Source: SIG607 sp036307305 (GTDB taxonomy: Bacteria > Bacillota > Clostridia > Oscillospirales > Acutalibacteraceae). Taken from it: DNA of 50,360 nt. A program made the translations under genes and the position numbers. The stretch spans positions 1 through 50,360 of the forward strand of contig JAXJXV010000006.1 of the NCBI GenBank assembly GCA_036307305.1, in the 5' to 3' direction. A model generated the notes under the pieces. It was not told the origin of the DNA, made no database searches, and was given only the letters and a program-made list of their open reading frames with translations. How positions within the stretch are numbered: the first letter of the stretch is position 1; every line of letters begins with the position of its first letter. Shown here in pieces: positions 1 to 8,444 of the stretch.

Positions 1-24
1 AATCAATATTTTTCAAAAAAGGTA

Positions 25-55
25 TTGACTCTCACGCTCCGTCATAGTGTATACT
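25..55 (+). promoter_or_regulatory. MerR-type promoter with 19-bp spacer
   Basis: The hexamers TTGACT (25-30) and TATACT (50-55) are separated by 19 bp, the stretched spacer typical of promoters that MerR-family activators untwist. The spacer holds an imperfect dyad (CTCAC toward AGTGT). It lies directly upstream of the MerR/TipAS gene, so autoregulation is likely. Confidence 0.75.
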
Positions 56-69
56 TTTGTTGTGAGGTG

Positions 70-804
70 ATGAAATTGAAAATGCTAATTAAAGAATTTG
101 CCGATTTCACGGGTGTAAGCGTGCGCACACTGCATTACTACGATGAAATTGGGTTGTTGTTACCAGCCGTTGTTGACAGGTATACAGGCTATCGTTTTTA
201 CGACGAAAACTCCCTTCTTCGTATGCAGGAGATTCTTTTTTACCGTGAACTTGACTTTTCTTTAAAAAGCATAGGAGAAATTTTGTCATCCCCGAATTAT
301 GACAAAAGCAAGGCACTGAAAGAGCAAAAACAACTGCTCATACTCAAAAAAGAACGATTAGAGCGGCTGATTTCCGCCATTGACAGTGCCGTGAAAGGAG
401 AAAATGTTATGAAAGCATTTGACAACAGCGAATTTGAAAAACATAAGGCAGAAGCCAAAGAAAAATGGGGTAGCACGGACGCATACAAGGAACATGCAGA
501 GCGGACCAAGAATTACTCCAAGCAAAAGTGGAGTGACCTTGCCGTGGGAATGGACCACATTATGGCGGAGTTTGCGATATGCATGAAAAAGAGCGAAACG
601 CCTGATTCCGAAGAGGTACAGAACCTTGTGAAAATGCTGCAGAGCCATATCACCGAGAACTACTATCTTTGTACAAACGAGATTTTGGCAGGCCTCGGTC
701 AAATGTATGTTGCAGATGAGCGCTTCAAGAACAACATCGATAAGCACGCTGATGGTACTGCTGCGTTTATCTGTGAAGCAATTACCGTATATTGCCGCAA
801 GTAA
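70..804 (+). CDS. MerR-family regulator with TipAS drug-sensing domain
   Basis: This is a transcription activator expected to bind a drug-like ligand and switch on its own promoter. The N-terminal 70 residues form a winged HTH (FTGVSVRTLHYYDEIGLL is the MerR signature). A coiled-coil linker follows (about 75-110), then a C-terminal TipAS-like domain with the FEKHKAEAKEKWG-type opening and conserved aromatic residues. The start is uncertain: ATG 70, TTG 76 and ATG 82 are in frame, and the GAGGTG at 63-68 suits TTG 76 best. It precedes an acetyltransferase and a methyltransferase, both possible targets. Mta and TipAL are known relatives; the ligand cannot be predicted. Confidence 0.88.
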   Translation: MKLKMLIKEFADFTGVSVRTLHYYDEIGLLLPAVVDRYTGYRFYDENSLLRMQEILFYRELDFSLKSIGEILSSPNYDKSKALKEQKQLLILKKERLERLISAIDSAVKGENVMKAFDNSEFEKHKAEAKEKWGSTDAYKEHAERTKNYSKQKWSDLAVGMDHIMAEFAICMKKSETPDSEEVQNLVKMLQSHITENYYLCTNEILAGLGQMYVADERFKNNIDKHADGTAAFICEAITVYCRK

Positions 805-856
805 ATTTCAATAGGTCGAACAGTTAGGGAAATAAGAATTTGTAGAGATAAGAGAA

Positions 857-1624
857 ATGACAAATCACGAAATATTAAAGATTGCAATGGCGCAATCTGC
901 CAACGATCTGTGCGCCGATGCGAGTGACTTTGAAAAAGAAGAAAACATAATTGTGCTATCAATGCAGAGCGACAATGCAAGGAAGTATTTGAAGCTTCCG
1001 TTTTTCTGTCAACTCGTTTCTTACGGGAACAACGTTGTAGCATCGGTTTCTCCGGAATTTCGTGAGATTGCCGAAATTTATATAAATAAATATCTTATCG
1101 AGCACTTATTTGAAACGCCCAATCTACACGTTTTGAACGATGCTTTGATGGAAAAAGGGCAAAAAATTTGCTTTATGGCAGAGTATTTTTTGCCGGATAT
1201 GAACGTTCTTCGTCCGCTTGATTGCTTCTATGAACTTCGCATCTTAACGCAAGAGGACTTTGTCGATCTATATCTCCCCGAATGGTCGAACGCTCTTTGC
1301 GAGAGCAGAAAACACCTTGATGTGCTTGGCGTTGGTGCGTATGACAAAGGAAAGCTTATCGGCCTTGCAGGCTGTTCAGCCGATTGTGATACAATGTGGC
1401 AAATTGGCATTGACGTGTTGCCGGAATATCGCAGACAAGGTATTGCCTCGGCGCTTACAAGTCGACTTGCTGTCGAAATTCTTCGGCGCGGTAAGGTTCC
1501 GTTTTACTGTGCCGCGTGGTGTAACGTAAAGTCTGTTCGCAATGCGATAAAAAGCGGATTCCGTCCTGCATGGGTAGAAATGACGGCGAGACCGTGTGAT
1601 ACTGTCAACGAAATGAACAAATAA
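857..1624 (+). CDS. GNAT-family N-acetyltransferase
   Basis: This 255-residue protein carries a C-terminal GNAT fold that would transfer an acetyl group from acetyl-CoA to an amine. Motif A is visible near residues 180-200 (IGIDVLPEYRRQGIASAL), including the R/Q-x-x-G-x-A acetyl-CoA loop. The first 110 residues match no fold I can name, a layout seen in FR47-like members. It follows the TipAS regulator by 52 bp and precedes a methyltransferase by 20 bp, so the three genes probably share a transcript. A detoxifying or resistance role is an inference from that context; the substrate is unknown. Confidence 0.8.
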   Translation: MTNHEILKIAMAQSANDLCADASDFEKEENIIVLSMQSDNARKYLKLPFFCQLVSYGNNVVASVSPEFREIAEIYINKYLIEHLFETPNLHVLNDALMEKGQKICFMAEYFLPDMNVLRPLDCFYELRILTQEDFVDLYLPEWSNALCESRKHLDVLGVGAYDKGKLIGLAGCSADCDTMWQIGIDVLPEYRRQGIASALTSRLAVEILRRGKVPFYCAAWCNVKSVRNAIKSGFRPAWVEMTARPCDTVNEMNK

Positions 1625-1644
1625 GAACTTGTCGGAGGTTATGT

Positions 1645-2295
1645 ATGCTTGAAAAAATGAGTGATTTCTTTGAGGCAAGACTTGACGGATATGATAGTCA
1701 TATGATGACTAATATCGAATGTGCAAGTGAGTTCTATCCTTTTACGGCAAAACAATTACCGACCGCTGAACACTGTTGCATACTTGATTTGGGTTGCGGT
1801 ACAGGATTGGAACTGCAAGAATATTATAAGCTTAATTCTTCGGCAAAGGTTACGGGAATAGACCTTTCGGAAGGAATGCTAACCGAGCTTCAACGAAAAT
1901 TCGTTGGCAAGGATATAACCTTGATTCTTGGCTCATATTTTGATGTGCCGCTTGGTGAGAATGTGTTTGATGCCGCTGTATCGGTGGAAAGCTTGCACCA
2001 TTTCACAAAAGAAGAAAAGGTGGGCTTGTATTCTAAATTGCATATCGCATTAAAGGATGATGGCTATTTTATACTCACAGATTATTTTTCCTTATCCGAT
2101 GATGAGGAACGTATGCACCGAAACAATTTGATAGCTCTGAAAACAGAACAAGGTATTACCGATGACGAGTTTTACCATTATGATACACCGCTTACCGTGA
2201 AACACGAGCTTGAAGCTCTCGTTGAAGCGGGATTTGCATCCGTAGAGGTGTTGAATAATTGGGGAGCAACATACACCGTTAAGGCGGTTAAATAA
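1645..2295 (+). CDS. Class I SAM-dependent methyltransferase
   Basis: A 216-residue soluble methyltransferase. Motif I (ILDLGCGTG, near residue 49) binds S-adenosylmethionine. An acidic motif II follows (VTGIDLSEGM), and motif IV-like sequence sits at about 105-118 (FDAAVSVESLHHF). It starts at ATG 1645 behind CGGAGG with good spacing. It is the last gene of the possible cassette TipAS-GNAT-methyltransferase. The family includes small-molecule and tRNA methylases, and nothing in the sequence fixes the substrate. Confidence 0.82.
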   Translation: MLEKMSDFFEARLDGYDSHMMTNIECASEFYPFTAKQLPTAEHCCILDLGCGTGLELQEYYKLNSSAKVTGIDLSEGMLTELQRKFVGKDITLILGSYFDVPLGENVFDAAVSVESLHHFTKEEKVGLYSKLHIALKDDGYFILTDYFSLSDDEERMHRNNLIALKTEQGITDDEFYHYDTPLTVKHELEALVEAGFASVEVLNNWGATYTVKAVK

Positions 2296-2391
2296 CTGAC
2301 AAATTCCAATTTATCGAACTGAATAATGTTACTATGGGATATCACTTCGGTGGTATCCCTTTTCTTATACCCTAACGAAAGGAGGAGTGCT

Positions 2392-2511
2392 ATGGGGTGG
2401 TTGATATTTGCCAGTGGTGTCATTGTTGGTGGCGCTGTCGGCTTTTTCATTGCTTGTGTTATTATGATCAATAATACAAGAGTGGCAAACAGAGAATCCA
2501 AAAAGCATTAG
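2392..2511 (+). CDS. Small single-span membrane protein, DUF3789-like
   Basis: A 39-residue protein beginning MGWLIFASGVIVGGAVGFF and ending in a short charged tail. One hydrophobic, glycine-rich membrane segment fills residues 3-27. ATG 2392 sits seven bases after a strong AAGGAGG (2379-2385), a spacing that argues the gene is real despite its size. Small proteins of this shape (DUF3789) occur in Clostridia integrative elements. Its function is not known. It lies just before the promoter of the long DNA-processing operon. Confidence 0.6.
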   Translation: MGWLIFASGVIVGGAVGFFIACVIMINNTRVANRESKKH

Positions 2512-2547
2512 TTTAAGGGCATAAATGCACCTTTCTTTACGAATGGA

Positions 2548-2576
2548 TTGACTATTGGGAAACAATCTGCTATAAT
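2548..2576 (+). promoter_or_regulatory. Sigma-A promoter of the element 1 DNA-processing operon
   Basis: TTGACT (2548-2553), a 17-bp spacer and TATAAT (2571-2576) form a near-consensus promoter. Transcription would begin near 2583, about 205 bases before the first gene, leaving a long leader that contains two hairpins. Confidence 0.75.
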
Positions 2577-2633
2577 AAATATGTTAGTATCAGAGTTTGG
2601 TCGTGTGCCGAACACAGTTATCAGAGTTTTCAC

Positions 2634-2672
2634 AGTGTCATTTACCCGATTTGGGTGAATGGCACTTTTTTT
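2634..2672 (+). terminator. Intrinsic terminator or attenuator in the operon leader
   Basis: A 14-bp stem (2634-2647 with 2653-2666, two G-U pairs) and a GATTT loop are followed by a run of T to 2672. It lies only about 50 bases after the predicted transcription start, so it would end most transcripts unless overridden. Confidence 0.7.
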
Positions 2673-2706
2673 GTTTTCCGGACCAATTGCATATATAATT
2701 GGGCAC

Positions 2707-2739
2707 AAAGCCAGCAGTCTTTCGAGGTTGCTGGCTTTT
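2707..2739 (+). terminator. Second leader hairpin, terminator-like
   Basis: A perfect 10-bp stem AAAGCCAGCA (2707-2716) / TGCTGGCTTT (2729-2738) is followed by a short T run. Together with the 2634 hairpin it suggests attenuation of the downstream operon. Confidence 0.5.
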
Positions 2740-2788
2740 GTCATATATCAAGGCGGTCAATCCGTCACAACAGAAAGGAGCATGTATT

Positions 2789-3931
2789 ATGCTAAAACAA
2801 TGTCAGGACAGCTATCACAGCACATTTGGCACCTACGAGGATATGCTGGACTACCACGAAGACCAGGCTAAGAACAGTCTGTGGCACAGATGTCAGGTTA
2901 ACACCCTGCAGGTTGAGCCGCTTGACAAAACTTCGCCCCTTTATGGTAGCCTTAGTGATTTCGCCTCTGGTGTCACACAGGAAGCCGTAGATGATACGGC
3001 TGAAAACCTCGGGCTTGCCATTCGAGTAAACGGTGATTTGTATCCCGTTCGAGAGACAGCCTACAAGAGCCTTTTAGACAGGGCTAAAATTGGAGGAACC
3101 GCATTGCCTAAGCTTGGCCGCGATGTTCTTGCCAACGTTCTGAACGCCTGCCTTCAGTTATTCCCGGCAGAAGCACTTCTGTTGATCAGAGATGAGAAAG
3201 TATCTGCTGTACACTCCGGTGACAGCGTGGATTATTCCATTCTTCCGATTAACGAGTTGCTTGCCACACTGAAGGATAAGCTTGATGACAGATTCCCCGG
3301 CGCCGAATTTGAAGCCGGATACTGTGATCACTCCTTGGTCAGTGCATCTTGGAGTATGCCGAATCAGCGTGAAGAACTTCTTGGCACCTACGTCAAGACC
3401 CTAACAGCAACAGGTAAAGGTGCATATGCCTCCAAACTGACTCCGGGTATCAGATTTATGACCTCTGACACCGGAGTCGCATCTGCGAAGGTCTCTGCAC
3501 TTCTTGTCGGCGGACAGCACCCGATTCATATCGGCAAGTGTGTTGCCGTTGATCACAGGCATCAGTCCAAGATTTCGGACTTTACCAATGTCCTCGATCA
3601 GCTTTTCGCTCAGTTTGGAGATGTGATTGCCAAACTGGAAGCGCTTCTGGATATCACACTTGATTATCCGGTAAATGCAATGACAAGAGTCTGCAAGAAA
3701 CTGAGTTTGCCGAAAAAGGCCGCAGTCGAAGCAATCTCGATGTTTGAGATGGCATACGGCGGTGGACCGGCAACGGCACACGACGTCTTCCTTGCGCTGC
3801 AGGAGATCCCGTTTATCCTCAAAACCCAGAACACGCCTGAGAGCAAGATGCTGGAGGTTGAGGAAAATATGGCAAGAGCCCTTACGCTCAAATGGTCAGA
3901 CTTCGACCTTGCAAAGGCGGTGAGCTACTAA
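2789..3931 (+). CDS. DUF932-like element protein
   Basis: A 380-residue soluble protein that heads the element 1 DNA-processing operon. It resembles DUF932-type proteins of plasmids and integrative elements: the phrase VNGDLYPVRETAYKSLLDRAKI (residues about 78-99) and a later long helical part ending near 380. The biochemical role of this family is not established. ATG 2789 is chosen because AAAGGAG (2774-2780) is eight bases upstream. Its stop overlaps the start of the YqaJ gene (TAATG), which implies translational coupling. The family assignment rests on general resemblance and is moderate. Confidence 0.6.
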   Translation: MLKQCQDSYHSTFGTYEDMLDYHEDQAKNSLWHRCQVNTLQVEPLDKTSPLYGSLSDFASGVTQEAVDDTAENLGLAIRVNGDLYPVRETAYKSLLDRAKIGGTALPKLGRDVLANVLNACLQLFPAEALLLIRDEKVSAVHSGDSVDYSILPINELLATLKDKLDDRFPGAEFEAGYCDHSLVSASWSMPNQREELLGTYVKTLTATGKGAYASKLTPGIRFMTSDTGVASAKVSALLVGGQHPIHIGKCVAVDHRHQSKISDFTNVLDQLFAQFGDVIAKLEALLDITLDYPVNAMTRVCKKLSLPKKAAVEAISMFEMAYGGGPATAHDVFLALQEIPFILKTQNTPESKMLEVEENMARALTLKWSDFDLAKAVSY

Positions 3932-4968
3932 TGGCAGCACCGATTATTCTTTGCGATACCGCAGGCATGACCAACGAGCAATGGTTGGAAGCTCGTATGC
4001 ACGGTCCTCACGGTAAGATCCCGTATACAGTCGGCGGCAGTGATGTTGCGGCAATATTCGGTGTTTCTCCCTGGACTACGCCTCTGGAGCTCTGGAACAT
4101 TAAAAAAGGGCGCATGAAGCCACCTAAGAAGGCAAATGCAAATCAGCTGGAGATGGGACATCTGCTCGAACCGATTGCGGCTCATTGGTACGCCAAGAAG
4201 ACAGGCAATATCGTAACAGTGGATACGAACCTCTATCAGCACGCAGACCATCCGTATGCTTTGGCAAACTTCGATCGCCGTTTTACACGTGTGAGCGATG
4301 GTGTTCCCGGCATCTTGGAATGCAAGAGTTGTACCTTCCACAAATCAGACGAGTGGGCCGATGGTGCCATTCCTCTGTACTATGAGTTGCAGCTTAGATT
4401 CTATCTCGCTGTAGCTGACGTTGAAATCGGTGCTTTCTCTGCCATCTGGGGTAACAACCCGGATAACGACCTGGCAATGCCGGATATCGTTAGAGACAGA
4501 GCTAAGGAAGATATGATCTTTGAACGACTGGATGAATGGATCTGGAGCTTGGAGAACGACAAACCGCCTACAATGGCCGGAGTTGCCCCTAAACTGGCTT
4601 TGGAATCTCTCGCCCGAATTATGGGTCCCAGCACCAAAGGACTTCCAAGTATCGAATTCTCGCCAAAATACGAGCCTTCTCTGCGCAGGATTGCATTGCT
4701 TCAGGGCAAAATTGCAGACTGTAACGCAGAAATCAGAACCTATGAAAAGGAGATTGAGGCACATAGCGTGCGAATTGCCGAAGTGATGAAGAACCACGAG
4801 CATGGCGTCCTTGAGACGACAACCGATAAGCTTCTCATCGACTTCGTAACACGAACAAGTAAACGTCCGGACTCAAAAGCGCTTAAGGAAAAGTATCCTA
4901 CGGTATACGATGATGTCCTAAGCACTTCTCACAGCCGGAAGGTTAAGGTATCGGTTCAGCCGATATAG
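3931..4968 (+). CDS. YqaJ-family viral recombinase (alkaline exonuclease fold)
   Basis: A 345-residue predicted 5'-3' double-strand DNA exonuclease of the lambda-exonuclease-like (PD-(D/E)XK) fold. It would make single strands for recombination. Family motifs are YTVGGSDVAAIFGVSPW (residues 30-50), MGHLLEPIAAHWYAKKTG (84-101) and the catalytic GILECKSC (about 140). YYELQLRFYLAV follows. A coiled-coil segment lies near 250-290. Its start overlaps the upstream stop. A candidate annealing protein is encoded 3.5 kb downstream in the same operon, which would complete a Red-like pair. Confidence 0.85.
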   Translation: MAAPIILCDTAGMTNEQWLEARMHGPHGKIPYTVGGSDVAAIFGVSPWTTPLELWNIKKGRMKPPKKANANQLEMGHLLEPIAAHWYAKKTGNIVTVDTNLYQHADHPYALANFDRRFTRVSDGVPGILECKSCTFHKSDEWADGAIPLYYELQLRFYLAVADVEIGAFSAIWGNNPDNDLAMPDIVRDRAKEDMIFERLDEWIWSLENDKPPTMAGVAPKLALESLARIMGPSTKGLPSIEFSPKYEPSLRRIALLQGKIADCNAEIRTYEKEIEAHSVRIAEVMKNHEHGVLETTTDKLLIDFVTRTSKRPDSKALKEKYPTVYDDVLSTSHSRKVKVSVQPI

Positions 4969-4981
4969 AAAGGAGCAGAAA

Positions 4982-5506
4982 ATGGAGAACATTTATCACG
5001 ATTATTGGCAACAGGAATTGATGTATCAGTTCCTTGTAGAAGACAAATGCAAGAAGAAAGCATATGTATGCTCACCGTACAGCGCAGAAAACAATGAAGG
5101 AATGCTTCAGAATATGCGCACAGCGAGAGCGTATATGTTCTATGCGTTAAAGAAGATGGGTATGTGTGCAAGAGCGCCTCATGCGTTTCTGCCGATGCTT
5201 CTGTGTGACAGCGTACCGAGTGAGCGAGCAATCGCATTGAAGTTCGGTATTGAGTTGCTTGAAAGAAGCGACGTGCTGCTTGTATGCGGCAACCGTATCA
5301 GCAATGGGATGAAGAGCGAAATTGCAAATGCTGCGATGCTCAGAATGCCTATCATCGTATTTGACGATATGCTTTATCTGGAAGTGCAGAAACTCGTTAC
5401 CCAGAAGAACGGAGATAAGAAAACCGTGAAACTGGAGAGCAATCACATTCCGATGTCTTTGTCCAACCCAATATCTTACATGGAACAGGCGGCGATGTTC
5501 AAATGA
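4982..5506 (+). CDS. Nucleoside 2-deoxyribosyltransferase-like protein (DUF4406/DUF7768 type)
   Basis: A 174-residue protein with a Rossmann-like core. YVCSPYS (residues 23-29) and the later segment GIELLERSDVLLVCGNRIS with SNGMKSEIANA match the nucleotide-binding pattern of this superfamily, in which the conserved E acts on the N-glycosidic bond. Such proteins are frequent in phages and integrative elements. The actual substrate is unknown. ATG 4982 follows AGAAAGGAG. A terminator-like hairpin lies just after the gene. Confidence 0.65.
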   Translation: MENIYHDYWQQELMYQFLVEDKCKKKAYVCSPYSAENNEGMLQNMRTARAYMFYALKKMGMCARAPHAFLPMLLCDSVPSERAIALKFGIELLERSDVLLVCGNRISNGMKSEIANAAMLRMPIIVFDDMLYLEVQKLVTQKNGDKKTVKLESNHIPMSLSNPISYMEQAAMFK

Positions 5507-5528
5507 TGCGCCAATGCCAATTCAAAAC

Positions 5529-5573
5529 AAACTCTTGAAACACAGTTTAACTGTTGTATTCAGGAGTTTTTTT
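5529..5573 (+). terminator. Intra-operon intrinsic terminator
   Basis: An 11-bp outer stem (5529-5539 with 5559-5569, one wobble) encloses an inner ACAGTT/AACTGT stem and runs into seven T residues (5567-5573). It probably lowers expression of the helicase relative to upstream genes. Confidence 0.65.
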
Positions 5574-5607
5574 GTTTCCAAATCTTTCAGAGAAAGGAGC
5601 AAATACA

Positions 5608-7779
5608 TTGTTATGTCAGTTTGAAAGACTAATCTATCCTCAGAGCGTCTCTACGATTGATGCTGGCAGTTTTATGATTGCCGTGTATCGACCGTGCGAG
5701 AAGATAAAAGACTCTGCAGGAGACCTTGTGACGCAGGTCAAAGCGGTTGGCTACGGCCTTCCGATTGCTGACAAACAGCGTTACGAATTACAGGGACATT
5801 GGTCCAAAAATCCGAAGCACGGAGTTCAGTTTGAGGTTGAGACCTACGATGAGGTTATCACACCGACGCGAGAAGGTATCATTGCCTACCTGTCATCGGG
5901 TCAAATCAAAGGTATCGGTCCAAAGATGGCTGAAAAAATCTTCGATGCTTTCGGTCTTGCAGCGCTTGAGGTTCTGGATAAGGAACCGGAACGATTGCTG
6001 ACTATTTCCGGAATCAGCTCTAACAAGCTGAAGAAGATCTGCGACTCCTACATGGCAAACCGAGGTGCCCGTGACGTGGTGGCATTCCTGTCACCCCACG
6101 GTATCACACCGAACAGAGCCGTGAAGCTTTATAAGGAGTACGGTGAGAAAACGATGGAGATTGTGAAGAACCATCCGTATCAGTTGTGCGAGATTGCCGG
6201 CATTGGTTTTAGGACCGCCGACAAAATTGCGATGAGTATGGGATTTGATCTGCTCTCCACTGAACGTGTGGACGAAGGAATCCTTTACACACTCACCGAT
6301 GCAGAAGGCAAAGGTAATCTTTGCATGGAGAAGCACGCGTTCGTCAAGGCTTGCCTGAAAATACTCGACACGCCGCAGCTCACTGAGGATATGGTTGCAA
6401 ATCGTGCTGCCAGACTCATTTATAGCGGAAAACTTGTTTCTTACCAAGGGAATGTTTATCGCAGTAAAACAGCCTATGCCGAAAGCAACCTGGCTGAACT
6501 GCTATCCCGGCAGATGCGCAGTGCCAGGAGCCATTCATATGGTGATTTGGAAGCTGACTTGGATGCTGAAGAGCTTCGTTTGAAGCTGAAATTGGCACCT
6601 GAGCAGCGTGAGGCTGTGAAGATGGCGTTGACACAGGGTTTATCAGTCATTACCGGCGGACCAGGAACCGGAAAGAGCATGATTCTTCGTGCCATTCTTG
6701 ATATCTACCGTCGTTACAATCCACGCAAAGAGATCTGTTTGTGTGCTCCTACCGGGCGTGCTGCTCGAAGGATGGAGCAATCAACGGGTCTGGAAGCATC
6801 CACAATACACAAAGCGTTGGGGCTTATGGCGGGAGAAGACGGAGATTACGGAGAGCCGGCTGCACTGGAAGCCGATATTATCCTTGTGGATGAGGTGTCG
6901 ATGATGGACATTCATCTTGCCGGAAGACTTCTTGAGGCAGTAAAGGCAAATGCACAAATTGTTCTGATTGGTGACTCGGACCAGCTTCCGTCTGTCGGTC
7001 CCGGTGCGGTGCTCAGCGAGATGATCGCCAGCGCACGTATCCCGGTTGTCAGACTGGACAGAGTGTTCCGTCAAACCGATGGTAGCCGCATTGCAGTAAA
7101 TGCGAAGCTGATTAGACACGGCAATCTCAGTCTGGAGTACGGAAGTGACTTCAGATTTGTAGACTCGGCTAATATGTCAGACTCGGCTAATCGTATTGCC
7201 GAACTGTATATGCAAGAGGTTGCCAAATACGGTGTAGATAACGTGGCTCTCTTAAGTCCATACCGTCAGAAAACAGAGACCGGTGTAAACGCTCTCAACG
7301 AACTGCTTCGTGAGATGGTCAATCCACCTGAGGCAGGCAAACAGGAAGTGACCTGCGGTAAGAGAAAGTTCAGAACCGGTGACAAGGTCATGCAAATCAA
7401 AAACTTTGAGGACGTCAACAACGGAGATATCGGGTACATCCGCAGTATCTTCAAGTTTGGAGACGAAGCGACGGTCGTTATCGATTTCGGTGACGGTCGC
7501 ACCAAGGAGTATGATTCCAGTGAGCTCGATATGATCGACCTGGGATATGCATCGACCATCCACAAATCACAGGGCTCCGAGTACAAGTCCGTGATTATCA
7601 ATCTGCAGTGCGCTCATCACATTATGCTGACGAGGCCTCTTGTGTATACGGCAATTACCCGTGGCAAGGAAAGGGTCATTATCGTCGGTGAACGTAGAGC
7701 ATTATGCATTGCAATAAAGAAAACAGATACCGAAAAACGAGGCACCTGCTTGGCACATCGCCTGCAGGAGCTCGCATAA
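5608..7779 (+). CDS. RecD2-like ATP-dependent DNA helicase
   Basis: A 723-residue superfamily 1B helicase. The N-terminal part carries tandem helix-hairpin-helix motifs (IKGIGPKMAEKI, ICEIAGIGFRTADKI). The motor has Walker A TGGPGTGKS (about residue 350), Walker B ILVDEVSMMD, motif III GDSDQLPSVGPG, and C-terminal YASTIHKSQGSE and YTAITRGKE. The start is set at TTG 5608 because GAAAGGAG lies eight bases upstream; a longer frame from 5554 would begin inside the terminator. RecD2 unwinds 5'-3'. Here it is inferred to serve element replication or recombination beside YqaJ. Confidence 0.9.
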   Translation: MLCQFERLIYPQSVSTIDAGSFMIAVYRPCEKIKDSAGDLVTQVKAVGYGLPIADKQRYELQGHWSKNPKHGVQFEVETYDEVITPTREGIIAYLSSGQIKGIGPKMAEKIFDAFGLAALEVLDKEPERLLTISGISSNKLKKICDSYMANRGARDVVAFLSPHGITPNRAVKLYKEYGEKTMEIVKNHPYQLCEIAGIGFRTADKIAMSMGFDLLSTERVDEGILYTLTDAEGKGNLCMEKHAFVKACLKILDTPQLTEDMVANRAARLIYSGKLVSYQGNVYRSKTAYAESNLAELLSRQMRSARSHSYGDLEADLDAEELRLKLKLAPEQREAVKMALTQGLSVITGGPGTGKSMILRAILDIYRRYNPRKEICLCAPTGRAARRMEQSTGLEASTIHKALGLMAGEDGDYGEPAALEADIILVDEVSMMDIHLAGRLLEAVKANAQIVLIGDSDQLPSVGPGAVLSEMIASARIPVVRLDRVFRQTDGSRIAVNAKLIRHGNLSLEYGSDFRFVDSANMSDSANRIAELYMQEVAKYGVDNVALLSPYRQKTETGVNALNELLREMVNPPEAGKQEVTCGKRKFRTGDKVMQIKNFEDVNNGDIGYIRSIFKFGDEATVVIDFGDGRTKEYDSSELDMIDLGYASTIHKSQGSEYKSVIINLQCAHHIMLTRPLVYTAITRGKERVIIVGERRALCIAIKKTDTEKRGTCLAHRLQELA

Positions 7780-7796
7780 TCGAAAGGAGAACAATT

Positions 7797-7982
7797 ATGG
7801 GTAACAACAGAATCTATTTGACAGACTGGAGTATTGATGGAGACCGCGTCAAATTGGTGTACAGCGATGAGGATATCGTATATGTAAGCAAGGTCGATTT
7901 TGACCGAGCATTTGGTGCGATTATCAGCGCTGAGAAACACGAAATCGTTCGTGATTTCGCCATTAAAGACGGAGAGGAGTAA
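7797..7982 (+). CDS. Small hypothetical protein of the DNA-processing operon
   Basis: A 61-residue acidic protein (MGNNRIYLTDWSIDGD...). Its strand-rich pattern with alternating hydrophobic residues (VKLVYSDEDIVYVSKVDFD) suggests a small beta-fold. I do not recognise a family. ATG 7797 follows AAAGGAGA, and the next gene starts six bases after the stop, so it belongs to the operon. Function unknown. Confidence 0.65.
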   Translation: MGNNRIYLTDWSIDGDRVKLVYSDEDIVYVSKVDFDRAFGAIISAEKHEIVRDFAIKDGEE

Positions 7983-7987
7983 TCATC

Positions 7988-8431
7988 ATGGCAACTATCT
8001 TAGATAACTACAGAAACCTGCAAAACAACTACCGTTCCCAGATTGCAGCAAACAGTTTGCCCCTTGAGGACAACCTGAAGATGCAGGAAGTTAACTATCG
8101 CATTTGTGTATTGGAGACCTTTGAGGCTCTCAGCAAGTCGGCACCGATTACCACAGATCCTAAGGTGATGGGCTACCACTACCAGTTGGTCGATGGCTAT
8201 GTTAAGTTCGTGTTGACCGAGAGAAAGTTCGGTCCCAGAACCGATGCGGAAGGTATGAAGAAACGCGAGACTGCCGCGATGTCCTTTGAAAAGGTCGTTC
8301 AGGATGGCAGAAAACGCTTTTCCAGCTTCAAACCCACTTCTCAGGACCAGTATAAGTCTACGATCGGGAACTATATCTTGACACTGCTTCCTGTATGGAT
8401 GCAGTATCGCAACACATACATCAATGTATAA
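7988..8431 (+). CDS. Hypothetical helical operon protein
   Basis: A 147-residue soluble protein rich in helix-forming residues, with no signal peptide or membrane segment. It begins MATILDNYRNLQNNYRSQI and carries a lysine/arginine-rich middle (about residues 80-110). GAGAGGAG precedes ATG 7988. Its last codons overlap the ribosome binding site of the following gene. The family is not recognised; a role in element DNA metabolism is inferred only from position between the helicase and the candidate annealing protein. Confidence 0.65.
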   Translation: MATILDNYRNLQNNYRSQIAANSLPLEDNLKMQEVNYRICVLETFEALSKSAPITTDPKVMGYHYQLVDGYVKFVLTERKFGPRTDAEGMKKRETAAMSFEKVVQDGRKRFSSFKPTSQDQYKSTIGNYILTLLPVWMQYRNTYINV

Positions 8432-8444
8432 GGAGGGCTATGAA

